From assembly GCA_016785015.1 (NCBI GenBank), contig JADHTJ010000001.1, positions 1-64,000 on the forward strand: a DNA stretch of 64,000 nucleotides, in the 5' to 3' direction. The notes under the pieces are model-generated. The model was not told the DNA's origin and searched no databases. It saw only the letters and a program-made list of their open reading frames with translations. Position numbers and translations under genes: made by a program. This document shows positions 16,763 through 26,935 of this stretch, in pieces. Source of the stretch: Anaerolineales bacterium (lineage in GTDB: Bacteria; Chloroflexota; Anaerolineae; Anaerolineales; UBA11858). The first letter of the stretch is position 1. Every line of letters starts with the position of its first letter.

Positions 16763-19144
16763 TCATTCTTCAATCGTTAGCATAATGAACTGCTGGGTTA
16801 CATTGCCATCCAGATCCACAACGGTTACCCCAAGTATGTATTGGCCGGGGGGCGAAAGAGTTGCATCTAACCAGAATGGCTGCTCTCCGAAGATGAGCGT
16901 ATCACCAACGACATATTGCGTTTCACCCGTTTCCGAGTCTACAAAGGTGAGGGTAAAAGTGAATTGATCCCCAGGCTGTGGCGCATAATCACGGGGGATA
17001 GAGGCGCCGCCTTCGACGATAAAAACAAGCATATTGAGAAATTCAGCGCTGTCTACGTTGAAACGCATCACTGCAGGTCGTTCTTCGCCAGTTGCCGCGG
17101 ACATATGAATTCCAGGCACAAGAACACTGTTCCCGCTATACTGTTCGGTCGTAAACGTTCCAAAGGCCATATCTGTGCCATTAGTGACAACCAGGCTGTT
17201 TGAATCCATATCACCTACCAGATCAAGCACGCCTTCCTCCGTTTGCAATGTCCAATCAGGGTAAACCACACCATTGACATTGTGATTAAAATCAGCTCTA
17301 TAGGGGAAGCTTTCCATAATATGGATTGCACCCGAATCCTGATCGTAGCGACCCCATAGGAGATTAACCCAGGCGACTTGACCTCCAGTGACCTCCGTTG
17401 ACAGATGGGCCCAATTATCCCCCGAAATAACCTCTGACGAGGTTGAAATCGGTGCAATTTCAATCTGGCTAACTCCCGGGCCAGCGATGGTTGTGTTTTC
17501 CGGGGCAAAAGCGATACCACCTGCCCCCGCCTCCGGCATAGGCGCGCCGGTATAGTGGTAGAGCAAGAAGTCATCCCAAAGCGACTGGTTGGCGAAATGC
17601 TCGCTAAGCAATGCATAGATATTCGACCCTGGCAACAGATCATAAGCGCCATACAAGGTCGAGTTGGGGAAGTACAGGCTGATCCCCGTGGAGCCCGGCC
17701 TTTGCGGGCCGTGTTTCTCAGCGACAACTGCCTGATTCAGGATAGCGAGCAACTGCCTGGATGCTTGCATGATCCCTACGCTGTCACCTTCTACCTCCAA
17801 TACCTGCGCCAGGTGTCCCAGGTCAAGATAAGATGGCGGGATATTTTTCCCAAAGGTTTCTTCCAGGTTAGCAAAGGTATTCTCATAGGACTGAGCATAG
17901 GAGCGCGCCCGGGCAACCAGGCGCTGGTCAATTTCACTGGCGGCGATGATCAAATCATCAAAAACAGTCAGCAAATCCGGGATGGCTGCGAGATCAAAAG
18001 CGGAGAGCGTAATGCTAACCTTGAGGTTTTCGATAAATTCTTCTGAAACCGCGGAGGCAATTACATCATCGACAATATAGTGATCGACGATGGACGCTGC
18101 CAGATCAACTCCGCCCATGCCAGGGTTTTCTACCAGGTCGTACAAGAATCCAGCATAAGCCCAACCCAGTGATGGCTCTACCTCTTCAGAGGCAACCACA
18201 TAGCGAGCATAGGGTGCCAGAGCGGTGTAGATTTCAAGCGAACTCATCAGACAGGCATCGAAGCCAATCAGCTCGAACTGCTCAAGGCTGGTATTTTCCT
18301 GGACATACCCCAGAACGGCTTCCAGTTCAAGCGGTGTGATCCAATCCCCTGGGGACGTTTGATCGTACCAGCCGCCAAACCACCCGGAACCGTGATCGGA
18401 GAGAATCAGCACATATTTGTCTGCCGGGTAGGTTGCCACAGAGGTGACGACGAAATCAGCCAGTGTATTCGGGTCGGCCATATTGACCTCACCGATGTCT
18501 TGTATCTCGTCAGAAGTGATCACGTTGATATCGCTATCCTGAGTCAGATAGAAGCGCTTGGCCGTTGTCCAATCACCATCGCCATCAAAGCCGCCTTCAA
18601 AGCGGTCCACCTGGGCCACAACATGCACCTGGTCGGAGGAGCCCACCCATTCGGCTTCGTTCAAATCGAGTAAAAAGGAACCCTCTAGGAGCTCGTCATC
18701 AGCATCCACGTAGAGCATCACCAGCCAGGTCTGATCGGGGGAGGTTGGCGGAGGATCCGGCAGCTGATAGGCTTCAACCACAATACTGGTGATCTCCCAG
18801 ACGAAGGCACCCTCGATGCGCGTCTCTAAAGATGCATTGACCTGGCCCCCGTCGCAATCTATGGCAACCAAGTCGGCAGTCAGCGGCTCTAGGCCTGAGA
18901 TCACAAAATCATCCCCTGGTGCCAGAGGAGAATCTAGGAGATTCTCGAAATAATCTCCCGACTCCAGGATAGAAGCGGTAACAGTGCAAATATCCACACC
19001 AGATGCATTGACGATTGTCAATGAAGTCTCGTCATCGGATGCCAGGCTGACTTCGAAAAAGGCGCCTATCATCAGTATCAACAGCATAGCTGAGATGGCG
19101 AGCTTGGCGATCAAATTGGCGTAACGAGAGTGATTGGCATTCAT
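16763..19144 (-). CDS. Secreted clostripain-family cysteine protease (C11)
   Basis: A 793-residue exported protein: signal peptide (about 1-36), a small beta domain, then a C11/clostripain-like caspase-fold domain (about 130-480) with catalytic His in LSDHGSGW and catalytic Cys in GFDACLMS. It has a long C-terminal beta-rich part, the last segment (FWLDATLSPPGQYILGVTVV) resembling an Ig-like domain. C11 enzymes cut after basic residues and often self-process. The ATG at 19144 has an AAGGAG site. It lacks the C-terminal module of its neighbours and appears to occupy the place of a lost family member. Confidence 0.88.
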   Translation of the reverse strand: MNANHSRYANLIAKLAISAMLLILMIGAFFEVSLASDDETSLTIVNASGVDICTVTASILESGDYFENLLDSPLAPGDDFVISGLEPLTADLVAIDCDGGQVNASLETRIEGAFVWEITSIVVEAYQLPDPPPTSPDQTWLVMLYVDADDELLEGSFLLDLNEAEWVGSSDQVHVVAQVDRFEGGFDGDGDWTTAKRFYLTQDSDINVITSDEIQDIGEVNMADPNTLADFVVTSVATYPADKYVLILSDHGSGWFGGWYDQTSPGDWITPLELEAVLGYVQENTSLEQFELIGFDACLMSSLEIYTALAPYARYVVASEEVEPSLGWAYAGFLYDLVENPGMGGVDLAASIVDHYIVDDVIASAVSEEFIENLKVSITLSAFDLAAIPDLLTVFDDLIIAASEIDQRLVARARSYAQSYENTFANLEETFGKNIPPSYLDLGHLAQVLEVEGDSVGIMQASRQLLAILNQAVVAEKHGPQRPGSTGISLYFPNSTLYGAYDLLPGSNIYALLSEHFANQSLWDDFLLYHYTGAPMPEAGAGGIAFAPENTTIAGPGVSQIEIAPISTSSEVISGDNWAHLSTEVTGGQVAWVNLLWGRYDQDSGAIHIMESFPYRADFNHNVNGVVYPDWTLQTEEGVLDLVGDMDSNSLVVTNGTDMAFGTFTTEQYSGNSVLVPGIHMSAATGEERPAVMRFNVDSAEFLNMLVFIVEGGASIPRDYAPQPGDQFTFTLTFVDSETGETQYVVGDTLIFGEQPFWLDATLSPPGQYILGVTVVDLDGNVTQQFIMLTIEE

Positions 19145-19231
19145 AACATTCTCCTTTATAAAATATGTGGGCAGATTCTCTAGATAATCATATGAAGAAA
19201 ATCGACAGGATTCTTGCACAATTATTCATAT

Positions 19232-21139
19232 CTAAGGCACGGATGACACAAAGCGGATCTCGTCGATGTAGAAAGTTGCAGCGCCATTCCCCGAAGCATC
19301 GCCAAAATCAAACCAGGCAAAGGGTTTGGCTTCAGGGTTGAGGATGTTCAAAGGCACCATCACTAGATGCCATTCTCCATGTTGAAGTGGGTAGTCTTCG
19401 ATGTAATCAGGTAGATATGCTCTCCCAAATGAAACGTTATTCCCGGATTTCATCTCAATGTAAAGTTCTTGATCAGCGGTAGCACCTCCATTGAGATAGA
19501 AGACCATGTAGTCATACGATGAAGTATCGAATGACCAGTTGTCAAACGTGATCGCCCCTCCTGGCTCAAGGGTAACTTCCATAGCATTTTCACCCTGGTA
19601 AACGCTTGCGAGGGAAGAAAGATTAGCCGTTCCACTCCAGGGGTCGAATGACCAGCCTGGGGCCACATCATCACTATAGACGATGTAATCCTCAACGGGC
19701 GGCGCTTCGCAAGTAGTTGGCGAAGGTGGCGGTTTTACATTCGGAGTGCACGCTTCCACAGGCTGGGGTGCGCTTGGACACCCTAAATCCCGGACAAGGT
19801 AATAAACATCATCGAGGCCGATGGCGATACCGTCTAGGCCGCCATCTCCATCCATATCAATAAGCGTATAGAACTTTGTAGATGGACCATCAAAGCTAAT
19901 AAGCTGGTCTGGCTGGTTGTAATAGCCATGGCCATCATTTAGATAATAGGGATGTCGATAGGTATAGGGTTTTTCCCGGTGAGTGCGTGTGGTGAGGTCT
20001 AAGTCACCATCTTTATCTAGGTCATAGAGTAAAACTTCGTTCAACCAAGGTTCAATATTGTCCTCCTGAGGTAATCTCTCATCCGTATCGTCTCTGAAAG
20101 TGCCATCGGCGTTGTTGATCAGGATTTGAAAATATTTACCTACATACCAACCTATACTGTAAGTAACAATCAGATCTTGGTAATCATCACCATCCACATA
20201 TGCTGGTGTGATATAAACAGCAATGTTCTCTGAATGGAAAGGTTTTTGGGGAATAGAGCCTGGCAGTAATGAGAAATACCCACATCCATTATTGAGCAGC
20301 ACAATTGAATTATTTGTGGTCTCGTTGGCACCCAAAATCAAGTCAGGAAAGCTATCGCTGTTCACATCGGCGAAGGCGCAGGCTGTGTAATTTCCCTGCT
20401 CAAAATCTGCCAGTGCGAGGGGCAAACGTCCAACAGGAATCGAGAAATTTCCATCCCCATCGTTTAGCCAAATTTGCGGGGGAATTCCGGATTGTCCTCC
20501 CATATTGCCAATGAAAAGATCCAAATCCCCATCATTGTCGATATCGGCTGCCGCGGCTGAATGCGAAAAATCGGATTGCTGTGGCAGGTTGGCAGTCGCA
20601 TTTACCAGCTTGCCATCTGGGGCTGAAAGCACCAGGATATTTTGGTGACCTGGTCCATCGCCTAAATCCTCCCCAAGGTCAGCGATAAAGATATCGGTTA
20701 TACAATCTCCGTTAAAATCTGCCAGAACAGTGCGGTTCGGATGCTGTGTCGTAGGCACCTCATTAACGAAAATGTCCGAAGTTGCCAAAATCAGCCCTCC
20801 ATTGCCATCGTTAAGTAAGATCTCGAGTTCAAAGTCTTGCGGAGTAGCAAAGATCCCTTTTTCATGGACGATATCCATCAAGCCGTCGCCATTGAAATCA
20901 GCCGATCTTAGATCAAACGGTTGTGTCTGGCTAGGCACTTTGAGCAGTTCGATCGGTTCTCCATAAAGAATGGGCGCGCAAGCAGGAACCTCAGGCTGAT
21001 TTGTTTGTGTGGGTAAAGCGGATGAAATAGTTGGCGTGCTGGATGCTGATCCTTGGGTGGGGATAACTGTGATCTGGGGATTATCGCAAGCCGCCACGAT
21101 CAGGATCAGGGTCAGTAAGAGTGGTATGCGCTTGATCAT
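19232..21139 (-). CDS. FG-GAP/VCBS repeat lipoprotein with glycan-binding-like module
   Basis: A 635-residue lipoprotein (lipobox VAAC, Cys18). After a Ser/Thr linker come about seven FG-GAP type repeats with calcium loops (DFNGDGLMD, DFNGDCITD, DIDNDGDLD, DVNSDSFPD, YVDGDDYQD, DLDKDGDLD, DMDGDGGLD), consistent with a beta-propeller. A Pro/Cys-rich linker leads to the C-terminal beta-sandwich (about 475-635, VVYDDE-like start IVYSDDVAPGWSFDPW) shared with the two giant neighbours. The likely role is adhesion or presentation at the cell surface. Signal sequence, ribosome site and upstream hairpin are near copies of those of the 1095-residue gene, so these units arose by partial duplication. 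Confidence 0.88.
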   Translation of the reverse strand: MIKRIPLLLTLILIVAACDNPQITVIPTQGSASSTPTISSALPTQTNQPEVPACAPILYGEPIELLKVPSQTQPFDLRSADFNGDGLMDIVHEKGIFATPQDFELEILLNDGNGGLILATSDIFVNEVPTTQHPNRTVLADFNGDCITDIFIADLGEDLGDGPGHQNILVLSAPDGKLVNATANLPQQSDFSHSAAAADIDNDGDLDLFIGNMGGQSGIPPQIWLNDGDGNFSIPVGRLPLALADFEQGNYTACAFADVNSDSFPDLILGANETTNNSIVLLNNGCGYFSLLPGSIPQKPFHSENIAVYITPAYVDGDDYQDLIVTYSIGWYVGKYFQILINNADGTFRDDTDERLPQEDNIEPWLNEVLLYDLDKDGDLDLTTRTHREKPYTYRHPYYLNDGHGYYNQPDQLISFDGPSTKFYTLIDMDGDGGLDGIAIGLDDVYYLVRDLGCPSAPQPVEACTPNVKPPPSPTTCEAPPVEDYIVYSDDVAPGWSFDPWSGTANLSSLASVYQGENAMEVTLEPGGAITFDNWSFDTSSYDYMVFYLNGGATADQELYIEMKSGNNVSFGRAYLPDYIEDYPLQHGEWHLVMVPLNILNPEAKPFAWFDFGDASGNGAATFYIDEIRFVSSVP

Positions 21140-21156
21140 TTTCGTCCTCCATCACT

Positions 21157-21193
21157 CCAGGTGCAGCGCACTTTGGAAGTGCACCGCACCTGG
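21157..21193. repeat. Junction palindrome
   Basis: CCAGGTGCAGCGCACTT and AAGTGCACCGCACCTGG form a long stem with a 3-base loop, between the stop of the 1102-residue gene and the start of the FG-GAP gene. Near copy of 16637-16669. Confidence 0.75.
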
Positions 21194-21205
21194 TTAATTA
21201 GCTAT

Positions 21206-24200
21206 TTATGGCTCAGTGGTCACAAAACGGATCTCGTCGATGTAGAAAGTAGAAGCGCCCTCTCCCGAAACATCGCCGATATCGAACCATCCGAAATTCT
21301 GCAAACCGGGGTTGAGGGTACTCAGAGGTATCATCACCCGATGCCATTCACCAGGTTGAAGGGGATAATCTTCGATAAAGTCAGCCAGTTCTGCCTTTCC
21401 TAATGTTATGTTATCAACAGATATCATCTCAACGTAAAGCGCTTGATCGGCGGTAGCGCCGCCATTGAGATTGAAAACCATGTAGTCATAGGCTGAAGTA
21501 TCGAATGAGGCGTTGTCAAAGGTGATCGCGCCCCATGGTTCAAGCATGACCTCGATTGCGCTTGAGCCCTGGTAAACGCTTGCGGATGAGAAGAGTTCGG
21601 CCGTGCCGCTCCAGGGATCCAGCGACCAGCCCTCGGCCAACTCATCGTCGTATACAACGTAGCCCTGTTCAATTTGCTCGGTGGAGGGGGTCGGACCCGG
21701 TGTAGGTGGGATGGATGTTGGGGTTGGGGTGGGGATGGGCGTGTAAGCGCTTTTATCAATTGGTGCCGCACGCAGCGTCAGTGAAAAATCAACCTTATCC
21801 GTATCCCAAACCTTGATCCAACTGCAGGGGAAGCACATCCAATGCCCTTCTGGGTACGTGCTATCATCTTCTCTTTGCTGCATTTCTGCTCTTGCCGGCG
21901 AGTCGCTGAAGGAAACCGTATCCACTGCAGTTTCCGAGTCTACATGTAATAGCACCGCGCCTCCACTCTTCATCTGCCAGCCCAGGACTTCCTGCATTTC
22001 CACCCTCTCGAAATTCCAATACCAGTCTCTTTCAAACACCCCCAGCTGGTTGACCGCATTGGCAAACCCAAGATTGAGGCTCTCGATCCCCTCGCGTTCA
22101 TAATGCACCTGCAGCGTATCACCATCCAGGGTGAAAGTTTTGCTTACCGGGTGTGTTTCGTAGCTGAACGTCAGGCTTTGCCCAACGATTGATGCCACCA
22201 AGGGTTCATATTCAAACTGTCCATCTGCATCCACATCATCTACGAAGGCACCGTCAGGTGTATAGGGCCAACCCAAAGGAATGGTAGCCTCGCCATTTTG
22301 AAAAACGAAACCCAGGCCAGGGTGAGGTCCGAAGAAATACTGGCTGGCTGGGGCAATGACCTGAATGGGGCCATATTCAGCATTAAAGGTAAAGGCGAAT
22401 TCCAACCGCCCGCCGTCATTTTCGAAGATGGCAAATACGCGGTCGTTGTGCATCACAAATTCCATCTCGCCGTCAAGATCCAGATCTTGTTCATAAGCAA
22501 GGGGTTCACTCGCCAAAGTACCTTGTGCGGCTTCATCAGCCCAGTTGGCGGCCGCAATGATCTTATTGACCTGACCCAGAAAATTAGCCTGGTTCTTTGC
22601 GATTTCAACGAGAGCCCCACCATCGTGAAAGGCTTGTTCGCCAATGTGGTTTAAATAGGACATCCAGGCGATGGTCGTGATGGGATTTTCAGGCGCTGCT
22701 CGCAGGTTCGCCAGGGTTTCATAGACGATGCTGCCCGGTGTTTGATCATCGCCCATGATGCGCCCGCTGGGGATCAATTGACCGTCTCTCAGGAAAGGCA
22801 CGTAATCATAATAGGATTCAATCTCACCCCCCGCTGGGACGAGCGGTGAATGCCCGTCAGAGATCCCGCCGTAATAATGCTGTGGGAAATAGGCGTTATA
22901 GAACGTATCTCCCGGAGATGTGTAGCGAAAGAGTAATTCATCAGCGGCTGCATCAAGCTCTCCATGATCGATGGCCTCCCAGCCGCGGTTGACGATGCTG
23001 CTGAAGCTGGTCACCTCGATCCAGGGATGGCTGGCCAGCCATTGGAAATTCCATTCGACCACATCGGCAAACCCCCAGGCCGTAAAATCTAAATCAGTAC
23101 CGAAAGTGTAATATTGTTCCTGATCAGGGTCCAACGCCATATCGTGCAGCTCCCGCCGCAGCATGAGATATAGTCCCTGGTCTGTGCCGAAATACTGTCC
23201 GTACTCACTAAAATCATTCATCCAATCATCATCTCCCCACCATCGTTCATCTTGCACATACCCCAATAAAAACGATTGTGTGTCAAATACAAATTTCATC
23301 CCGTTGTATTGGTGGATCTTTCGTGATGACCTGATGCTCTCGTTGAGCGCTTCGGGGTTGTTCCAATCGTCTATCCAACCAAAAAACGAGTAATGGGCCT
23401 GACTGGGGGCGAAGATAACATCAAATCCAGCGTCCTTTATAACCTGGATGTCTCCCGGGGTGAGCATGCCTTCATAGGGATAGAAGACGTCAGATGCTGG
23501 CAGATCAAGCCCTTCCCGGAGTTCTATCGCGATCTGGATAGTTTTGGCATTCACATCATCTGGCTGCCAAGGCATGAAATGACCGTACCCGAGAGTCATA
23601 AGTGGGTCATACAAACCTAAGCTGGCAAGATGTCTGTAACGTTCATGGATGCGGAAATATTCGCCACCTGGCAGTTCATTGATCATGACCGATATTTGAG
23701 TTAAGGGAATCTCATATTTCTCAACTGCATCCAGCAAGTATCGATACCCTCCACGCATACCTGTTCCTTCCTCAGCGTTTTCCCCCACACCAATTTGTGG
23801 CATAGCAAAGCCATCATAAAGATGCAATGCATTCGAGGGTGTGGCCCCTTCGAACACAAGCGCAAAGGGCAGTACCAGCTTGGCCCGTCCGGTTGTATTG
23901 TCCGTCCTCACGGACAGGGTCTGGTCCAGCGCGGTTGTCTTTGCCTCATTTAGTACCATCGCCTGCATTTGGAATTGTTCGCCATCCCAGCTGGCAAAGG
24001 ACGATTCCGAGATCCCAAAGAAGACAAAATCCAACTGGCGGTTGATCTCGGTGGTGACAATTTGGTCAGAAATATTAGTGAATGATGGATCGTAGAGCTT
24101 GAATTCGCCACCAATTACGGAGACCAGAAGATCCCACTCGATCTCAAAAGATAATGAACTCCCTGAGTTGAGTAGTGTACTCCCGCCCTGCAGAAAATCA

Positions 24201-24514
24201 ACCGCGAAATAGATCGGCGCCAATTCGTCATCTTCTTCAAAATTCATGATGTCCAAACGGAACTCTAAGTTGCCGTCCATCTCACGCTGGTAGATGGCAA
24301 CGATGTCGGTAGCATCCGAGGCGGAATCCCCCCAAGGATCCAGGCCTTTGACGTCTTCAGGCAGCCAGTTATAGGGGTGATGATCCCGCTCGGAGGGCAG
24401 CACTGGCAGCGGCGGCTCGTCGTTCTGCGGGGGTTCACCAGCAATCGTTACGGGGATTTCCCAGGTCGCCCCGATCAGGATCAGGGTCAATAAGAGAAGA
24501 GCGCGCTTGATCAT
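21206..24514 (-). CDS. Large secreted multi-domain protein, paralogue 2
   Basis: The 1102-residue paralogue of the 13330-16617 product is similar along its whole length: signal peptide, N-terminal beta domain, barrel-like region with GYGHFMPWQPDD and DVFYPYEGMLTPGDIQVIK, calcium-type DLDLDGEMEF and DVDADGQFEY, the MCFPC pair, a Pro/Thr linker, and the C-terminal module beginning VVYDDELAEGWSLDPW. The blocks that stay identical in both copies (for instance SERDHHPYNW, PQHYYGGISDGHSP, PSGRIMGDDQTP) are the best candidates for functional surfaces. It is the first gene of the cluster, with an AAGGAGG ribosome site. Extracellular glycan processing is inferred, not shown. Confidence 0.72.
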   Translation of the reverse strand: MIKRALLLLTLILIGATWEIPVTIAGEPPQNDEPPLPVLPSERDHHPYNWLPEDVKGLDPWGDSASDATDIVAIYQREMDGNLEFRLDIMNFEEDDELAPIYFAVDFLQGGSTLLNSGSSLSFEIEWDLLVSVIGGEFKLYDPSFTNISDQIVTTEINRQLDFVFFGISESSFASWDGEQFQMQAMVLNEAKTTALDQTLSVRTDNTTGRAKLVLPFALVFEGATPSNALHLYDGFAMPQIGVGENAEEGTGMRGGYRYLLDAVEKYEIPLTQISVMINELPGGEYFRIHERYRHLASLGLYDPLMTLGYGHFMPWQPDDVNAKTIQIAIELREGLDLPASDVFYPYEGMLTPGDIQVIKDAGFDVIFAPSQAHYSFFGWIDDWNNPEALNESIRSSRKIHQYNGMKFVFDTQSFLLGYVQDERWWGDDDWMNDFSEYGQYFGTDQGLYLMLRRELHDMALDPDQEQYYTFGTDLDFTAWGFADVVEWNFQWLASHPWIEVTSFSSIVNRGWEAIDHGELDAAADELLFRYTSPGDTFYNAYFPQHYYGGISDGHSPLVPAGGEIESYYDYVPFLRDGQLIPSGRIMGDDQTPGSIVYETLANLRAAPENPITTIAWMSYLNHIGEQAFHDGGALVEIAKNQANFLGQVNKIIAAANWADEAAQGTLASEPLAYEQDLDLDGEMEFVMHNDRVFAIFENDGGRLEFAFTFNAEYGPIQVIAPASQYFFGPHPGLGFVFQNGEATIPLGWPYTPDGAFVDDVDADGQFEYEPLVASIVGQSLTFSYETHPVSKTFTLDGDTLQVHYEREGIESLNLGFANAVNQLGVFERDWYWNFERVEMQEVLGWQMKSGGAVLLHVDSETAVDTVSFSDSPARAEMQQREDDSTYPEGHWMCFPCSWIKVWDTDKVDFSLTLRAAPIDKSAYTPIPTPTPTSIPPTPGPTPSTEQIEQGYVVYDDELAEGWSLDPWSGTAELFSSASVYQGSSAIEVMLEPWGAITFDNASFDTSAYDYMVFNLNGGATADQALYVEMISVDNITLGKAELADFIEDYPLQPGEWHRVMIPLSTLNPGLQNFGWFDIGDVSGEGASTFYIDEIRFVTTEP

Positions 24515-24609
24515 TTCTACCTCCTTGGCATGGGAGTACTTTGATGATGGAAACGATTAACTTGATGAAGTCGGCAAAACGAGAATTCCCTACCAATAAT
24601 TTGCCCAAA

Positions 24610-24642
24610 GAAAAAACACGCTACCCAGAACTTTGGGCAGCG
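24610..24642 (-). terminator. Terminator or attenuator before the secreted-protein cluster
   Basis: On the minus strand CGCTGCCCA pairs with TGGGTAGCG (one mismatch) and is followed by TGTTTTTTC. A TATAAT box lies at 24759-24754, so a transcript of about 140 bases could start near 24747 and stop here, or read through into the cluster whose first ATG is 96 bp further on. Confidence 0.6.
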
Positions 24643-24765
24643 CATATAACGCTTGGCTATCGAAGACTTTCAGTGGTCAGTGAAGGGAGCTACGAGGGGG
24701 CGGATAGTGGTTTTCAGTGTACCCAGGGGTAAGGATAGTTTGTGACAGATTTCATTATATCAAAT
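24643..24765. other. Possible leader or small-RNA interval
   Basis: There is no coding frame. The interval carries a TATAAT box on the minus strand (24759-24754) and ends in the terminator at 24610-24642. It contains AGT-type repeat units (24672-24722). I recognise no riboswitch. Further toward 24515 nothing distinctive is seen before the ribosome site of the secreted-protein gene. Confidence 0.35.
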
Positions 24766-24805
24766 TATAAAAAGACCCTAAAGGATTTTGAATCCTTAAG
24801 GGTCT
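24766..24805 (-). terminator. Terminator of uvrB
   Basis: On the minus strand AGACCCTTAAGGATT pairs with AATCCTTTAGGGTCT, followed by TTTTTAT. It begins 10 bp past the uvrB stop. Confidence 0.88.
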
Positions 24806-24815
24806 AATTTTAATC

Positions 24816-26849
24816 TTATTCCCCAGTCATCAGCTTGATGCGCTCCCAGGGTTTGAGATCGGCCTCCTCAGCCAGGATGCCCTTCAACTCGAAAACTTGA
24901 TCACGCAGTGCAGCGGCTTTCTCGAACTCCAGGTTCTGGGCGGCGACCTTCATCTGCTCTTCCAAGCCTCCGATGATCTTCATCATCTCGTCTTTGGGTA
25001 AGCTGGTGACAGCATCGACGCTATATTCGCCCTGCTCTTCAGACACAGCGTATGAGGCAACCTGATCGGTGATATCGCGGATTTCCTTGATAATGCTGAC
25101 CGGCTCGATGCCATGATCTATATTATAAGATTCCTGTTTAGCCCGGCGGCGATTGGTTTCATCGATAGCGGCGCGCATTGCATCGGAGATCTTTTCGGCA
25201 TACATGATCACTTTGCCCTCAACGTGACGAGAGGCGCGGCCGACTGTTTGAATTAAGGCAGTTTCCGAGCGCAGGAAACCGGCTTTATCAGCGTCGAGGA
25301 TGGCTACCAGGGAGACCTCGGGCAGGTCGAGCCCCTCACGGAGCAAGTTGATGCCCACCACCACATCGAACACGCCCAAACGCAAATCTCGAAGAATGCC
25401 CACCCGTTCGAGGGTATCGATCTCCGAGTGCAGATAGTGCACTTTGACACCCATCTCCATCAAATAATCTGCCAGATCCTCAGACATGCGCTTGGTGAGT
25501 GTAGTGACCAATACACGATGCCCAACCTCGGTACGTTTATTAATCTCGCCCAACAAATCATCCACCTGGCCCTGCACGGGACGCACTTCGATCTCCGGGT
25601 CGATCAACCCCGTGGGGCGGATGATCTGCTCGACAACCTGGTCAGCGTGCTCCATCTCATAGGGACCGGGTGTCGCCGAGGTGTAGACGGTGAAACCCAT
25701 GCGCTTTTCGAATTCATCGAAGGTCAGCGGGCGGTTATCCAACGCAGAGGGCAGGCGGAAGCCGTAATCAACCAGAGTGGTTTTGCGCGAGCGGTCTCCC
25801 TTGTACATACCGCGGATCTGCGGCACGGTCATGTGAGACTCATCAATGATCAGCAAATATTCATCGGGGAGATAATCAATTAATGTCCAGGGGGGCGAGC
25901 CTTGAGGGCGCTGGTCGAGATGGCGAGAGTAGTTCTCGATGCCCGAACAGTAGCCAACTTCGCGCATCATCTCCAGATCATAACGGGCGCGCTGTTCAAT
26001 ACGCTGAGCTTCAAGCAATTGTTCGCTGGCCTTGAAATGTTCAATACGCTCCTCTAGCTCCACTTCGATATCGGCGATAGCTTTCTGCATCTTTTCTTCT
26101 TCGGTGATGAAGTGCTTGGCAGGGAAGATGCTGACGGTTTCCATAGCGCGGCGCATTTCACCAGTCAGGTAATCGACCTCGGTAATCTTCTCGATCTCAT
26201 CTCCCCAGAAACTGATCCGATAAACATAGCGTTCTTCATAAGCGGGAGCGACTTCCAAGGTGTCACCACGCACGCGGAACGTGCCCGGTTTGAGATCAAT
26301 ATCGTTGCGCGTATACTGGCTCTCCACCAAACGCCGCAGCAGCGTTGTGCGGCGATGACTCTGCCCAATTTCAAGATCAATGACCACGCGTCCATACGCT
26401 TCGGGGTTTCCCAAACCATAGATACATGAAACCGAGGCCACTATGACCACATCCTTACGAGATATCAATGACGTGGTCGCTGCCAGGCGCAGGCGTTCAA
26501 TCTCTTCATTGATGTCGGTTTCTTTTTCAATGTAGAGATCATGGCGCGGCACATACGCCTCGGGCTGGTAATAATCGTAGTAAGAGACGAAATACGACAC
26601 CGCGTTCTCGGGGAAGAAATCAAGGAATTCGGCATAAAGCTGGGCGACCAGCGTCTTGTTGTGGGCAATCACCAGGGTGGGCTTTTGGACATGCTGGATG
26701 ATGTTAGCCATGGTGAAGGTTTTGCCCGTGCCTGTGGCGCCCAACAGTACCTGGTTTTGATAGCCCTTATCGAGACCAGCGATCAGTTGATCAATTGCCT
26801 CGGGTTGGTCGCCGGTGGGCTGGAAGGGAGCGTGGAGTTTGAATTTCAT
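24816..26849 (-). CDS. uvrB: Excinuclease ABC subunit B
   Basis: The 677-residue UvrB is full length: Walker A GATGTGKT (37-44), the beta-hairpin region with [12 protein letters not shown], helicase motifs including [15 protein letters not shown] and QTVGRASRH, and a C-terminal UVR domain ([12 protein letters not shown]) for UvrC contact. It loads onto damaged DNA with UvrA and recruits UvrC in nucleotide excision repair. It looks monocistronic with its own terminator. No clear Shine-Dalgarno sequence precedes the ATG, but the N-terminal [19 protein letters not shown] is typical, so the start is secure. Confidence 0.98.
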   Translation of the reverse strand: MKFKLHAPFQPTGDQPEAIDQLIAGLDKGYQNQVLLGATGTGKTFTMANIIQHVQKPTLVIAHNKTLVAQLYAEFLDFFPENAVSYFVSYYDYYQPEAYVPRHDLYIEKETDINEEIERLRLAATTSLISRKDVVIVASVSCIYGLGNPEAYGRVVIDLEIGQSHRRTTLLRRLVESQYTRNDIDLKPGTFRVRGDTLEVAPAYEERYVYRISFWGDEIEKITEVDYLTGEMRRAMETVSIFPAKHFITEEEKMQKAIADIEVELEERIEHFKASEQLLEAQRIEQRARYDLEMMREVGYCSGIENYSRHLDQRPQGSPPWTLIDYLPDEYLLIIDESHMTVPQIRGMYKGDRSRKTTLVDYGFRLPSALDNRPLTFDEFEKRMGFTVYTSATPGPYEMEHADQVVEQIIRPTGLIDPEIEVRPVQGQVDDLLGEINKRTEVGHRVLVTTLTKRMSEDLADYLMEMGVKVHYLHSEIDTLERVGILRDLRLGVFDVVVGINLLREGLDLPEVSLVAILDADKAGFLRSETALIQTVGRASRHVEGKVIMYAEKISDAMRAAIDETNRRRAKQESYNIDHGIEPVSIIKEIRDITDQVASYAVSEEQGEYSVDAVTSLPKDEMMKIIGGLEEQMKVAAQNLEFEKAAALRDQVFELKGILAEEADLKPWERIKLMTGE

Positions 26850-26935
26850 AGGTTTTGAGGTTGAAAGTTAGAAGTTGGATGCTTGAAAATCGGGGTTTAA
26901 TTATACGAACAAAAGTTCGATTTGTGAGGGGATAT

